A DNA stretch of 64,000 nt from Qipengyuania citrea. Lineage in GTDB: Bacteria > Pseudomonadota > Alphaproteobacteria > Sphingomonadales > Sphingomonadaceae. The stretch lies in assembly GCF_009828015.1 (NCBI RefSeq), contig NZ_WTYG01000003.1, forward strand, positions 248,001 through 312,000. Direction: 5' to 3'. A model generated the notes under the pieces. It was not told where the DNA came from, did no database searches, and worked only from the letters and a program-made list of their open reading frames with translations. Shown piece after piece: positions 17,302 through 25,956 of the stretch (position 1 is its first letter; each line of letters begins with the position of its first letter). The position numbers and the translations under genes were made by a program.

Positions 17302-17832
17302 CTAACGGATCAATCTTGCACCACTGTTGAGCCGTGCGAGTCCTTCCAATCCACGCTTATATTTCTCATCAGCCACCCTTTTTTCCTTACCGGTCAAGGT
17401 GACGTCGGTATCTTGTGGACCGAGATAGCAAGTCACGGGAGTAAACTTGGATTTGCATTTCGGGCATTTTGCATCGAATGACGCACCGTCTTGTTTGAGT
17501 TGGATCATAGACCCTTCGAGCCGACAAGACGGACACACCGGGAAACCCAAAGGCTTTCCATTTTCGCCGGTGAAATACTCGTACTCGCCATCTGCTTTTA
17601 CGAGCGCTCCGCTAATTTCGAAGTTCGCTTTTAGGATCGACAACTCTCTATCCCGTTCGGCAAGAGTCTCTTTCGCATCAATGAGCGCCAACTTTGCATC
17701 GGAGAGTGCATCAATTAGATCCACTAGTTTCGACTTCATCGTGGCTTGATCGAAACTCTGCTCTAGGCTTCTCATCCCACGCGCGATGTCCAGCGCCTGT
17801 TTTGCCGCTGCGATTCCAGTTAGAATTTCCAT
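17302..17832 (-). CDS. orphan coiled-coil/zinc-ribbon protein of unknown function
   Basis: A 176-residue protein I do not recognise. Residues about 1-70 are helical and charged (likely coiled coil, I-D-A-L-S-D-A-K-L-A-L-I-D-A-K-E-T-L-A-E). Residues about 95-130 hold two CxxC pairs, C-P-S-C and C-P-K-C, which look like a zinc ribbon; two more Cys lie nearby. Base composition of the gene and its flanks (about 17200-17930) is visibly lower in GC than the surroundings, with codons such as AAA, TTT and ATT that are rare elsewhere in the window, suggesting recent acquisition. It is bounded by folP and ccrM and has no operon partner. Confidence 0.7.
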   Translation of the reverse strand: MEILTGIAAAKQALDIARGMRSLEQSFDQATMKSKLVDLIDALSDAKLALIDAKETLAERDRELSILKANFEISGALVKADGEYEYFTGENGKPLGFPVCPSCRLEGSMIQLKQDGASFDAKCPKCKSKFTPVTCYLGPQDTDVTLTGKEKRVADEKYKRGLEGLARLNSGARLIR

Positions 17833-17928
17833 GGCAATCCTTCCAATCCCTCACGTTGGAAAGATAAGTTCGCACTCTGTTCTTTGCAACTAGCCTGTCA
17901 ACAGTTTAGCTAGTGGAAATCGCGACCC

Positions 17929-19089
<1,161 letters not shown>

Positions 19090-19102
19090 TTATCCACAGG
19101 GT

Positions 19103-19254
19103 GAGTCCAAACGGAGTCGCGGTCAAGCGCCAAATTGGGCGGCGCGAAGCGGGTTCGCCGGCTTCGCAGAAAGAACAGAAGGTGCCCGTCACAAGATATT
19201 GAGTCCCCGTGGATTCGCAGGACTCTAGATGGTGCGGTGTGGCGCGCAGGACTC
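19103..19254. promoter_or_regulatory. cluster of six GANTC (CcrM) sites upstream of ccrM
   Basis: GANTC occurs at 19103-19107, 19114-19118, 19201-19205, 19212-19216, 19221-19225 and 19250-19254. An additional site lies at 19041-19045 inside the start of ccrM. One site per about 256 bp is expected by chance, so density is about tenfold higher here. The span lies in the 410-bp divergent gap between ccrM (start 19068) and the cold-shock gene (start 19479) and could control either. Confidence 0.7.
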
Positions 19255-19478
19255 AATCGGGCAGCGGATTAAATGATTAGGGAATGCCGCACATGTCTGC
19301 TACAAGGATGCCGCTGACGTCGAAATTTGCGACGGACTTCGGATTTTGACGACCGCCGCTTGCCTTCAGTGGCCCCGGCGCAAACCAGACGACGACTTCC
19401 TTTCATCGGACGATTTGACGCACGACCGCACCGCATGTCGCGGCGCGGCAACCTCTCGCGTTCTCGAAAGGAACCATC
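19255..19478 (+). other. leader region of the cold-shock gene
   Basis: The rest of the 410-bp ccrM/cold-shock gap holds no gene. It contains an AT-richer patch at about 19265-19280 that could hold a promoter, and an AAAGGA ribosome binding site 8-9 bp before the ATG at 19479. The long leader is compatible with a structured cold-responsive 5' UTR, as in many csp genes, but I cannot demonstrate structure. Confidence 0.4.
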
Positions 19479-19691
19479 ATGAGCAAGACCGGAACCGTAA
19501 AGTTCTTCAACACCGACAAGGGCTATGGCTTCATCCAGCCCGACGACGGTTCGGACGACAGCTTCGTCCACATCAGCGCCGTCCAGGCCGCCGGCATGCA
19601 CTCGCTCGATAAAGAGCAGCGCCTCAACTACGAAGTTGAAACCGGCCGCAATGGCAAGGCCAGCGCCGTGAATCTCTCGGCTGCCGACTGA
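19479..19691 (+). CDS. cold-shock domain protein (CspA family)
   Basis: A 70-residue single cold-shock domain. RNP-1 K-G-Y-G-F-I-Q and RNP-2 S-F-V-H-I-S are present in the usual order, preceded by T-G-T-V-K-F-F-N. These proteins bind single-stranded RNA/DNA and act as RNA chaperones; not all are cold-induced. The ATG follows a GAAAGGAACC ribosome binding site. It is divergent from ccrM and followed by a strong GC-rich hairpin. Confidence 0.95.
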   Translation: MSKTGTVKFFNTDKGYGFIQPDDGSDDSFVHISAVQAAGMHSLDKEQRLNYEVETGRNGKASAVNLSAAD

Positions 19692-19705
19692 TTCCATTCC
19701 GGTTC

Positions 19706-19740
19706 GCGCGCCGCCGGCCCCGCAACGGGCCGCGGCGCGC
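19706..19740 (+). terminator. GC-rich hairpin after the cold-shock gene
   Basis: A stem pairs GCGCGCCGC plus GGCCC (19706-19720, one bulge) with GGGCC plus GCGGCGCGC (19727-19740) around a 6-nt loop. It starts 15 bp after the csp stop. No T-run follows, so termination would be weak or the hairpin may protect the transcript 3' end. Confidence 0.5.
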
Positions 19741-19785
19741 GCACCACCTTACGCCCCCTTCCCGCCGCACCCCCCGGAGACGCCT

Positions 19786-19998
19786 ATGGCCAGCCAGACT
19801 TACGAATTCTATGCCGCGCGTGCGGCAGAGGCTGCCTCCGATGCGGAGGCGGCGACGCTGAGCAATGTGCGCGACCGTGCGCTGCGCTCGGAAGCGACCT
19901 GGCAGGCGCTTGCCGACCAGGCCCGCGCAGTGGCCGAACAGCGCCGCAAGATTGCCGCGACCAAGGCCGCCGAAGCCGAAGCCGAAGCGAGCGCCTAG
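19786..19998 (+). CDS. small Ala/Glu-rich helical protein, unknown function
   Basis: A 70-residue, entirely helical-looking protein (MASQTYEFYAARAAEAASDA...) rich in Ala, Glu, Lys and Arg, with no membrane segment or cysteine. CGGAGA precedes the ATG. Coding is supported by the ribosome binding site, the clean frame and a stop placed exactly at the end of rnhB: its last four bases overlap convergently with rnhB. It may form a short coiled coil. No family is recognised. Confidence 0.65.
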   Translation: MASQTYEFYAARAAEAASDAEAATLSNVRDRALRSEATWQALADQARAVAEQRRKIAATKAAEAEAEASA

Positions 19999-20645
19999 GC
20001 CGCCGAGGCCGCGCTTTCCGCAAACAGATCGACCTGTGCCACCGGCGCGAAACTGCGCCGATGCAGCGGCGTGGGTCCGCGCGTGCGCAGCGCTTCGAGA
20101 TGCTCTGCCGTGCCGTAGCCAGCGTTGCGTTCCCACCCGTAATGCGGGTGCTGCCGCGCCGCTTCGCGCATCAGCCGGTCGCGATATTCCTTGGCCAGGA
20201 TGCTGGCCGCCCCGATGCAGCGTTCCTTCCCGTCACCGCCGACGATCGGCCGGGCCTGCGCCCAGCGCCATGCGGGGTTGCGGCCGTGCGGGGTCATGTT
20301 CCCATCGATCAGCACCGCATCGGGTTCGCACGCCAGCGCATCGACCAGCCGCGTCACTGCCAGCGTCATTGCCTGCATGGTCGCGTGGAAGATGTTGAGC
20401 CGGTCGATTTCCGCCGGTTCCACCACGGCCAGCCCCCAGGCGCAGCGCGCGCGGATCTGCGGTTCCAGCGCGCCGCGGCGCTTGGCCGACAGTTTCTTGG
20501 AATCGTCCAGTCCGCCCGGACATGGCTTGCACAGCACAACCGCGGCTGCGACAACGGGGCCTGCCAGCGGGCCGCGCCCGGCCTCGTCGACGCCCACCAC
20601 CAACGGCGCGGCACCAAGTCCATTCTGGGGAGTTGCACTGAACAT
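19995..20645 (-). CDS. rnhB: ribonuclease HII
   Basis: Removes the RNA strand of RNA:DNA hybrids and single misincorporated ribonucleotides. The type 2 RNase H signature G-V-D-E-A-G-R-G-P-L-A-G-P-V-V-A-A-A-V is at about residues 17-35, with D-D-S-K-K-L and the later catalytic D in V-L-I-D-G-N. The ATG at 20645 gives 216 residues; a longer reading from 20684 has no family support. With this start the codon shares two bases with the ATG of the dehydrogenase gene on the other strand (both lie in CATG at 20643-20646). Confidence 0.93.
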   Translation of the reverse strand: MFSATPQNGLGAAPLVVGVDEAGRGPLAGPVVAAAVVLCKPCPGGLDDSKKLSAKRRGALEPQIRARCAWGLAVVEPAEIDRLNIFHATMQAMTLAVTRLVDALACEPDAVLIDGNMTPHGRNPAWRWAQARPIVGGDGKERCIGAASILAKEYRDRLMREAARQHPHYGWERNAGYGTAEHLEALRTRGPTPLHRRSFAPVAQVDLFAESAASAA

Positions 20646-21831
20646 GAAACGGACCTCTATCCCAAAGCCTTTCTGGGCCCTCACCCTATCGCCCCTGCTG
20701 CTTGCCGCAAGTTGCGGCTACGCCGGATCAGGGGATAGCCCGCCTGCGCAGGGCGCTGCCGCGGGCGACCCGGCGGGCGCATGGGACGGCGATTTCGCGA
20801 TTGCCGAGCATGGCAGCTTCTCCGAACCCTGGGCCTCGGCCTTCATTCCCGGCACGTCGATGCTGTTCATCACCGAAAAGCCGGGAACGGCCAAGGTCTA
20901 CGATACGGTGCAGGACCGGCTGATGACTGTCAGCGGCCTGCCGCAAGTCGACTATGGCGGCCAGGGCGGTCTGGGCGAGGTCGCCTTCCTGCCCGGCGAA
21001 AGCGCGAATGCCGTCGGCACACGGACGATCTACCTTACCTGGGCGGAAGCCGGCGAAGGCGATACGCGCGGCGCGGCGCTGGGGCGCGGCACACTGTCAT
21101 GCCCGCTGGCCGACAGCTGCCGGATCGACGATCTCGCCGTGATCTGGCGCCAGAGCCCCAAGGTGACCGGGCGCGGGCATTATTCGCACCGCATCGCCTT
21201 CAGCCCCGATGGGCAGCACATCTTCCTTGCCAGCGGCGACCGCCAGAAGATGGAACCCGCGCAGGACCGGCAGAGCCATCTGGGCAAGATCGTCCGGCTC
21301 GAGCTCGACGGGACACCCGCGGGCGACGGCGCGATCGACGGGGCGCTGGACGATGTCTGGTCGATGGGCCACCGCAACATCCTGGGCATGGATTTCGACG
21401 CGCAGGGCCGATTGTGGGAAATCGAACACGGCCCCAAGGGCGGCGACGAGCTCAACGTGGTCCGCAAGGGCGCCAATTACGGCTGGCCGCAGCGGTCGAA
21501 CGGCGTCCATTACGACGGCGATCCGATCACCGACCATTCGGCGGACGACGGCTTTGCCAAGCCCGCGGTCAACTGGACCCCGGTGATCGCGCCCGGCAAC
21601 ATGGTCTTCTATTCGGGTACGCTGTTCGACGGACTGGCCGGGGACCTGCTGATCGCCGGGCTCAAGAGCGAGGCGATCGTCCGCGTGGCGACCGATGGCG
21701 ACAGCGCCCGCGAAGTGGCGCGTTACGACATGGGTGAACGCATCCGCCAGATCGTCGAAGGACCCGATGGCGCGTTGTGGGTGCTCGAGGATGGCGACGG
21801 CGGCCGACTGCTCGAACTTCGCCCCGGCTAA
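20644..21831 (+). CDS. PQQ-dependent sugar dehydrogenase-like lipoprotein
   Basis: A 395-residue soluble aldose/sorbosone dehydrogenase family beta-propeller. Lipoprotein signal: MKRTSIPKPF then a hydrophobic core ending L-L-L-A-A-S-C, so Cys at about residue 24 would be lipidated. Typical family blocks follow: G-G-Q-G-G-L-G-E-V-A-F, Y-S-H-R-I-A-F-S-P-D-G, S-M-G-H-R-N-I-L-G-M-D-F and E-H-G-P-K-G-G-D-E-L-N-V. Such enzymes oxidise sugars in the periplasm with PQQ, but PQQ synthesis genes are not visible here. The start was chosen for the lipobox; GGGGAG lies 11 bp upstream, inside rnhB. Confidence 0.9.
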   Translation: MKRTSIPKPFWALTLSPLLLAASCGYAGSGDSPPAQGAAAGDPAGAWDGDFAIAEHGSFSEPWASAFIPGTSMLFITEKPGTAKVYDTVQDRLMTVSGLPQVDYGGQGGLGEVAFLPGESANAVGTRTIYLTWAEAGEGDTRGAALGRGTLSCPLADSCRIDDLAVIWRQSPKVTGRGHYSHRIAFSPDGQHIFLASGDRQKMEPAQDRQSHLGKIVRLELDGTPAGDGAIDGALDDVWSMGHRNILGMDFDAQGRLWEIEHGPKGGDELNVVRKGANYGWPQRSNGVHYDGDPITDHSADDGFAKPAVNWTPVIAPGNMVFYSGTLFDGLAGDLLIAGLKSEAIVRVATDGDSAREVARYDMGERIRQIVEGPDGALWVLEDGDGGRLLELRPG

Positions 21832-21880
21832 GGCGAATTATATCGACTTGGCCGGCCAGCGCCCCTAATCGGCGCGCCCC

Positions 21881-22402
21881 ATGGCGACGCTCGTCCCCCT
21901 TGCCGCGATCGATCCCGCGCTGGTCGACCAATTGCTCGACACCGCTTTCGGTGAGGGGCGCCATGCGCGTACCGCCTATCGCATCCGCGAAGGCGCCGAC
22001 TGGCTCGAGGCGCTGAGCTTCGCCGCGCTCGACGACGAGGATTACCTCGTCGGCACCATCCAGCTGTGGCCGGTGGCGCTGACCGACCCCAAGGGGCGCG
22101 CGCACCCGATGATCATGGTCGGCCCGGTCGCGGTCATGCCCGGCCGGCAGGGCGAAGGCTTCGGCAAGGCGCTGATGGCCGCCAGCCTAGGCGCGATCGA
22201 CGCAGGGTTCGAAGAGGGTGCGGCCCCACTACCGCAGGTGATGATCGGCGATCCCGACTATTACGACCGCTGGGGCTTCATCGCCGACCATACGCAGGGC
22301 TGGCACTGCCCCGGCCCGTATGAAAAGCACCGTCTGCTGGCGCGCTCGGGCAATCCGGCGATCCTGCCCGATGAAGGCATGCTGGGGCCGTGGAATTCCT
22401 GA
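21881..22402 (+). CDS. GNAT family N-acetyltransferase
   Basis: A 173-residue acetyltransferase of the COG3153 type. The acetyl-CoA-binding strand/loop is seen as V-G-P-V-A-V-M-P-G-R-Q-G-E-G-F-G-K-A-L-M (V/I-x-P-x-x-Q-x-x-G-x-G/A), and the family end motif D-P-D-Y-Y-D-R-W-G-F follows. Substrate is not predictable. It lies 49 bp after the dehydrogenase gene on the same strand and is followed by a palindromic repeat copy. Confidence 0.88.
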   Translation: MATLVPLAAIDPALVDQLLDTAFGEGRHARTAYRIREGADWLEALSFAALDDEDYLVGTIQLWPVALTDPKGRAHPMIMVGPVAVMPGRQGEGFGKALMAASLGAIDAGFEEGAAPLPQVMIGDPDYYDRWGFIADHTQGWHCPGPYEKHRLLARSGNPAILPDEGMLGPWNS

Positions 22403-22483
22403 TGCGGGCGTGAAGCGCACCCGCGCTTCCCTCGGCTGCGCAGCGTCTGACGCAGTCAGCCGCGAACAGACGCCATCTTTGCG

Positions 22484-22570
22484 CCGTCATCCCTGCGCAG
22501 GCAGGGATCCAGATAGCCACCCCGGATGAGCTGACATGAAGCCATCTGGGCTCCTGCCTGCGCGGGGGCT
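22484..22570. repeat. dispersed palindromic repeat, copy B
   Basis: The left half begins CCGTCATCCCTGCGCAGG and the right half (about 22543-22570) reads CTGGGCTCCTGCCTGCGCGG. It has the same architecture as the copies at 11869 and 49486, though the right arm has decayed. It fills most of the gap between the GNAT gene and the DUF1285 gene. Confidence 0.75.
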
Positions 22571-22578
22571 AGGGGGTA

Positions 22579-23163
22579 TTGAGTGAGCGGGAGTGTTCTG
22601 CCATCGCTCGCACCGTGCCCTACACCCCGCCCCCCGAGCTCGCCGGAATGTCGCTCGCGCAGATCGCGCAGGCGGTGGCCGATCGCAAATTGCCCCCGGT
22701 CGAGGAATGGTCGCCCGAAGCGGCCGACGACAGCCACATGCGGATCGCCGCGGACGGCACCTGGTATCACGATGGCTCGCCGATCAAACGCCCCGCGATG
22801 GTCCGCGCCTTCGCCGGCCTGCTCAACCGCGAAGAGGATGGCCGCTACTGGCTCGTGGTCCCTTACCAGAAGCTCTCGATCGAGGTGGAGGATGCCTGCT
22901 TCATCGCCACCGATGTCAGCCAGGCGGAAGGCGATCTGGCCTTCCGGCTCAACACCGACGAACTGGTGGTCGCAGGCCCCGACAACCGCATCCGCGCATC
23001 GGGCGATCCCGACAGCCCCGCGTTGTACCTGCATGTCCGCCGCAGCTGCGAGGCGCGGCTCAACCGCTCGACCTATGAACAGCTGGCCCGTATCGCGCTG
23101 GAGCGCGGCGACGACTGGACAGTGACCAGCGGCGGCGAAACCTTCTCGCTCCGACCCGCATGA
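22579..23163 (+). CDS. DUF1285 domain-containing protein
   Basis: Up to 194 residues. The family block W-Y-H-D-G-S-P-I-K-R-P-A-M-V-R-A-F-A is at about residues 53-70, with Y-W-L-V-V-P-Y-Q-K-L-S-I-E-V-E and F-R-L-N-T-D-E. Members are uncharacterised. No ATG fits the N-terminus: the frame opens with TTG at 22579 just after the repeat, and GTG at 22615 is an equally good start. The stop overlaps the NUDIX gene ATG by 4 bp, and cca follows; this DUF1285-NUDIX-cca order suggests one operon. Confidence 0.85.
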   Translation: MSERECSAIARTVPYTPPPELAGMSLAQIAQAVADRKLPPVEEWSPEAADDSHMRIAADGTWYHDGSPIKRPAMVRAFAGLLNREEDGRYWLVVPYQKLSIEVEDACFIATDVSQAEGDLAFRLNTDELVVAGPDNRIRASGDPDSPALYLHVRRSCEARLNRSTYEQLARIALERGDDWTVTSGGETFSLRPA

Positions 23164-23753
23164 GCGCGATCTTCGACCGGCTGACCCGGCTGTTCGAAGA
23201 CGGCCACACGCGCGACCTCGATGACCTGCTGACCGACAGCCGCTTTGCCGATGCCGATCGCACCGCGGATGCCGCGGTGCTGATCGCGGTGACCGAACAG
23301 CCCCGCCCCACCGTCCTGCTGACCCAGCGCCCGCGCACCATGCGCGACCACCCCGGGCAGGTCGCCTTTCCCGGCGGTAAGCTGGACCACGGCGAAACGG
23401 CGGTCGAGGCCGCGCTGCGAGAGGCGTGGGAAGAGCTGGCGATCGCACCCGAACAGGTGCGTTTGATCGGGACCACCGACCGTTACCAGACCGGCACGGG
23501 CTTCGATATCACCCCGGTGCTGGCCACCGTGCCGCACGACCTGCCCATCCGCCCCGACCCGCGCGAGGTCGAAAGCTGGTTCGAATGCCCGCTCGACAAG
23601 CTGATGGACGCGCAGCTGTGGCAGCGCAATTCGGTGTTCTGGCAGGGCGCGCAGCGCGACTATCTGGAAATGGACCATGACGGCTACCGGATCTGGGGCG
23701 TCACCGCGGCGATCTGCTGGAACCTGTCGCGCCGCGTGGCCTGGTTCGATTGA
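23160..23753 (+). CDS. CoA pyrophosphatase-like NUDIX hydrolase
   Basis: A 197-residue NUDIX hydrolase of the CoA pyrophosphatase (NudL/COG0494) type. The Nudix box G-G-K-L-D-H-G-E-T-A-V-E-A-A-L-R-E-A-W-E is intact, followed by the E-L of the R-E-x2-E-E core. The upstream motif L-L-T-Q-R-P-x-T-M-R-D-H-P-G-Q-V-A-F-P-G matches the CoA-specific L-L-T-x-R... signature. It would cleave CoA or acyl-CoA to phosphopantetheine and 3',5'-ADP. It overlaps the DUF1285 gene by 4 bp. Confidence 0.9.
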   Translation: MSAIFDRLTRLFEDGHTRDLDDLLTDSRFADADRTADAAVLIAVTEQPRPTVLLTQRPRTMRDHPGQVAFPGGKLDHGETAVEAALREAWEELAIAPEQVRLIGTTDRYQTGTGFDITPVLATVPHDLPIRPDPREVESWFECPLDKLMDAQLWQRNSVFWQGAQRDYLEMDHDGYRIWGVTAAICWNLSRRVAWFD

Positions 23754-23858
23754 GCGCCTGCCTCCCGCGTCGCGCCGCGCGCTTGTCGCCGCGCCGTGCA
23801 TGACCTAATCGGCGCGCACACCACGCCGCGAGCCGGCCAGCCTCGAACGGATACGTAA

Positions 23859-25040
23859 GTGACCACCACGCACCTGCCCCAAGCCGAATGGACCCGGCGC
23901 GACAGCCTCGCCCGGCTGGTGGCGGCGCTGGGCGCGGAGGATATCCGCTGGGTGGGCGGCTGCGTGCGCGATACGCTGCTGGGCCACGCCAGCAACGATA
24001 TCGATGCCGCGACGCGCCACTTGCCCGCCGCCGTGATCGACCGCTGCAAGGCTGCCGGGATCCGCACGATCCCGACCGGGATCGACCACGGCACGGTGAC
24101 CGCCATATTCGATGACGGCAATGTCGAGATCACCACGCTGCGGCGCGATGTCGAGACCGATGGCCGGCGCGCGACGATCGCCTTCAGCGGGGAATGGAAG
24201 GATGATGCCGCAAGGCGCGACTTCACCATCAATGCGCTCTACGCGCATCCCGCAACGCTGGAGATCGACGACTATTTCGGCGGGCTGGGCGATCTGGCTG
24301 CGCGCCGCGTGCGCTTTATCGGCGATGCCGAAACCCGCATCCGCGAGGACCACCTGCGGATCCTGCGCTATTTCCGCTTCGCCACGCGCTTCGGTGACGA
24401 CTGGGACGCCGAAGCCAGTGCCGCCTGCGCCGCGCTCGCCCCGACGCTGAAGGGGCTGAGCCGCGAACGCGTGGGGTGGGAGCTGCAGAACCTGCTGGCG
24501 CTGCCAAACCCGGCACCCACTGCGGCGCGCATGCGCGAACTGGGCGTCCTGCCCGAAGTGCTCCCCGAATGCGGCACGCGCGAGATCGACCAGCTCGTCC
24601 GGCTCATCGCAGCCGAAGATAGCGCTGGCATCCCGGCCGATCCGATGCGCCGCCTCGCCGCGCTGCTGCCGCCGATCGTTCCCGTCGCCGAAGCCGTTGC
24701 CGCCCGACTGCGCCTGTCGCGCAAGCAGCGCGACCGGCTGGTCTGCGTCGCTCGTCGCAGCGCGCAGGATGGCGCACATCCGCGCGGCCTCGCCTACCGC
24801 GTGGGCGCCGACTGCGCGCTCGACCGGCTGCTGATAACGGGCGCCGATCCGGCACCCATGCTTGGCTGGCAGGCGCCCGCCTTTCCGCTCAAGGGCGGCG
24901 AGATCGTCGCGCGCGGGGTCGCCAAGGGCCCCGAGGTCGCGCGGATCCTGCAGGAGGTCGAGGCGCTGTGGGTGGAAGAACGCTTCCCGCCGCGCGCGCG
25001 GGTGGAAGAGCTGCTCGACCGGGCGCTGGCGGGCAGCTGA
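23859..25040 (+). CDS. cca: CCA tRNA nucleotidyltransferase
   Basis: A 393-residue class II nucleotidyltransferase adding or repairing the 3' CCA of tRNA. The N-terminal motif W-V-G-G-C-V-R-D-T-L-L-G and the metal-binding pair in S-N-D-I-D-A-A-T (D-x-D) are present; R-R-D-F-T-I-N-A-L-Y and E-D-H-L-R-I-L-R-Y-F-R-F follow as in bacterial CCA enzymes. The tRNA gene in this window encodes its own CCA, so here the enzyme would act mainly in repair. It is 105 bp downstream of the NUDIX gene. Confidence 0.95.
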   Translation: MTTTHLPQAEWTRRDSLARLVAALGAEDIRWVGGCVRDTLLGHASNDIDAATRHLPAAVIDRCKAAGIRTIPTGIDHGTVTAIFDDGNVEITTLRRDVETDGRRATIAFSGEWKDDAARRDFTINALYAHPATLEIDDYFGGLGDLAARRVRFIGDAETRIREDHLRILRYFRFATRFGDDWDAEASAACAALAPTLKGLSRERVGWELQNLLALPNPAPTAARMRELGVLPEVLPECGTREIDQLVRLIAAEDSAGIPADPMRRLAALLPPIVPVAEAVAARLRLSRKQRDRLVCVARRSAQDGAHPRGLAYRVGADCALDRLLITGADPAPMLGWQAPAFPLKGGEIVARGVAKGPEVARILQEVEALWVEERFPPRARVEELLDRALAGS

Positions 25041-25269
25041 ACGCGGGCCCCGCGGCGACTTCAGCCTGGCTTAAGGTGCATTGCAGCATAAGGGCCACGC
25101 GGTTGCAAAAAAAAGCCGACCGTGAAATAGAGTCCCGGTTCCCCCGCGGGGAATTACCGATGGCGCAGGACCCCGTTCTCGCCGGCTCTTTCCAGTTTGA
25201 TCGGTTCGATCGCGCGTCTCGCGTGTGGGAGAACCGCGTAATCCACAAAACAAGCCTTGGAGTTGCAGT

Positions 25270-25830
25270 ATGAAAATCGCGAAGCTGGCCCTTGCCGCTG
25301 CCGCCCTCACCACCACCGCCGCGGTCGCCCCCGGCGTGGCCGTCGCCCAGGAAGCTGCAGCCAGCGTCGCTGCCGGCACCACCGTTTACGGCAATGACGG
25401 CGCAGAAATCGGCACGGTCGAAACCGTGGACGGCGAAACCGCCATCCTTGTGGTCGACGGCATGAAGGCCCCGGTTCCCGCTGCCGCTTTCGGCACCGGT
25501 GAAAACGGCGCGACGCTGAACGCCACCAAGGCGCAGATCGTCGGCATGCTGCAGGCTGCGCAGCAGGAAGCCATGGCCAAGCGCGACGCCGCGCTGGTTG
25601 TCGGCGCCGAAGCCGTGACTGCCAAGAACGCCCCGCTCGGCACCGTGCTCGAGATCGAAGGCGACAATGTCATCATCGCCCGCGGTGGTGACGAAGCCAA
25701 CAAGATCACGCTGCTGCGCGAACATTTCGCTGCGGCCCCCGACGGCAGCCTGATGGCGCTGCTGACCAACGAACAGATCGATGCCGCCATGGCCGCATCG
25801 GCTCCGGCTGCCGAAAGCACCGGCGAATAA
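25270..25830 (+). CDS. exported protein of unknown function, PRC-barrel-like
   Basis: From the ATG at 25270 the protein has 186 residues with a strong Sec signal (MKIAKLALAAAALTTTAA, cleaved near A-V-A-Q). The mature part contains two similar small beta segments: V-Y-G-N-D-G-A-E-I-G-T-V-E-T-V-D-G-E and later A-P-L-G-T-V-L-E-I-E-G-D-N-V-I-I, each resembling a PRC-barrel/SH3-like strand pattern. There are no cysteines. It has its own 229-bp upstream region and a good terminator, so it is monocistronic and probably well expressed. Function unknown. Confidence 0.75.
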   Translation: MKIAKLALAAAALTTTAAVAPGVAVAQEAAASVAAGTTVYGNDGAEIGTVETVDGETAILVVDGMKAPVPAAAFGTGENGATLNATKAQIVGMLQAAQQEAMAKRDAALVVGAEAVTAKNAPLGTVLEIEGDNVIIARGGDEANKITLLREHFAAAPDGSLMALLTNEQIDAAMAASAPAAESTGE

Positions 25831-25860
25831 TTCCGTAGCCCTTTACCGGGTCGCAACAAG

Positions 25861-25891
25861 GCCGGGGACGAGCGATCGTCTCCGGCTTTTT
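25861..25891 (+). terminator. rho-independent terminator
   Basis: GCCGG-G-GACGA (25861-25871) pairs with TCGTC-T-CCGGC (25876-25886) around a short loop, followed by TTTTT. It lies 31 bp after the exported protein gene. It may also serve parC on the opposite strand, which ends at 25957. Confidence 0.85.
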
Positions 25892-25956
25892 GTTGGATGG
25901 GTCTGTTCTGCGTGCGCTAGCGGCGTCCGCCGCCAGCTTGCGGCACTCGACCAACC

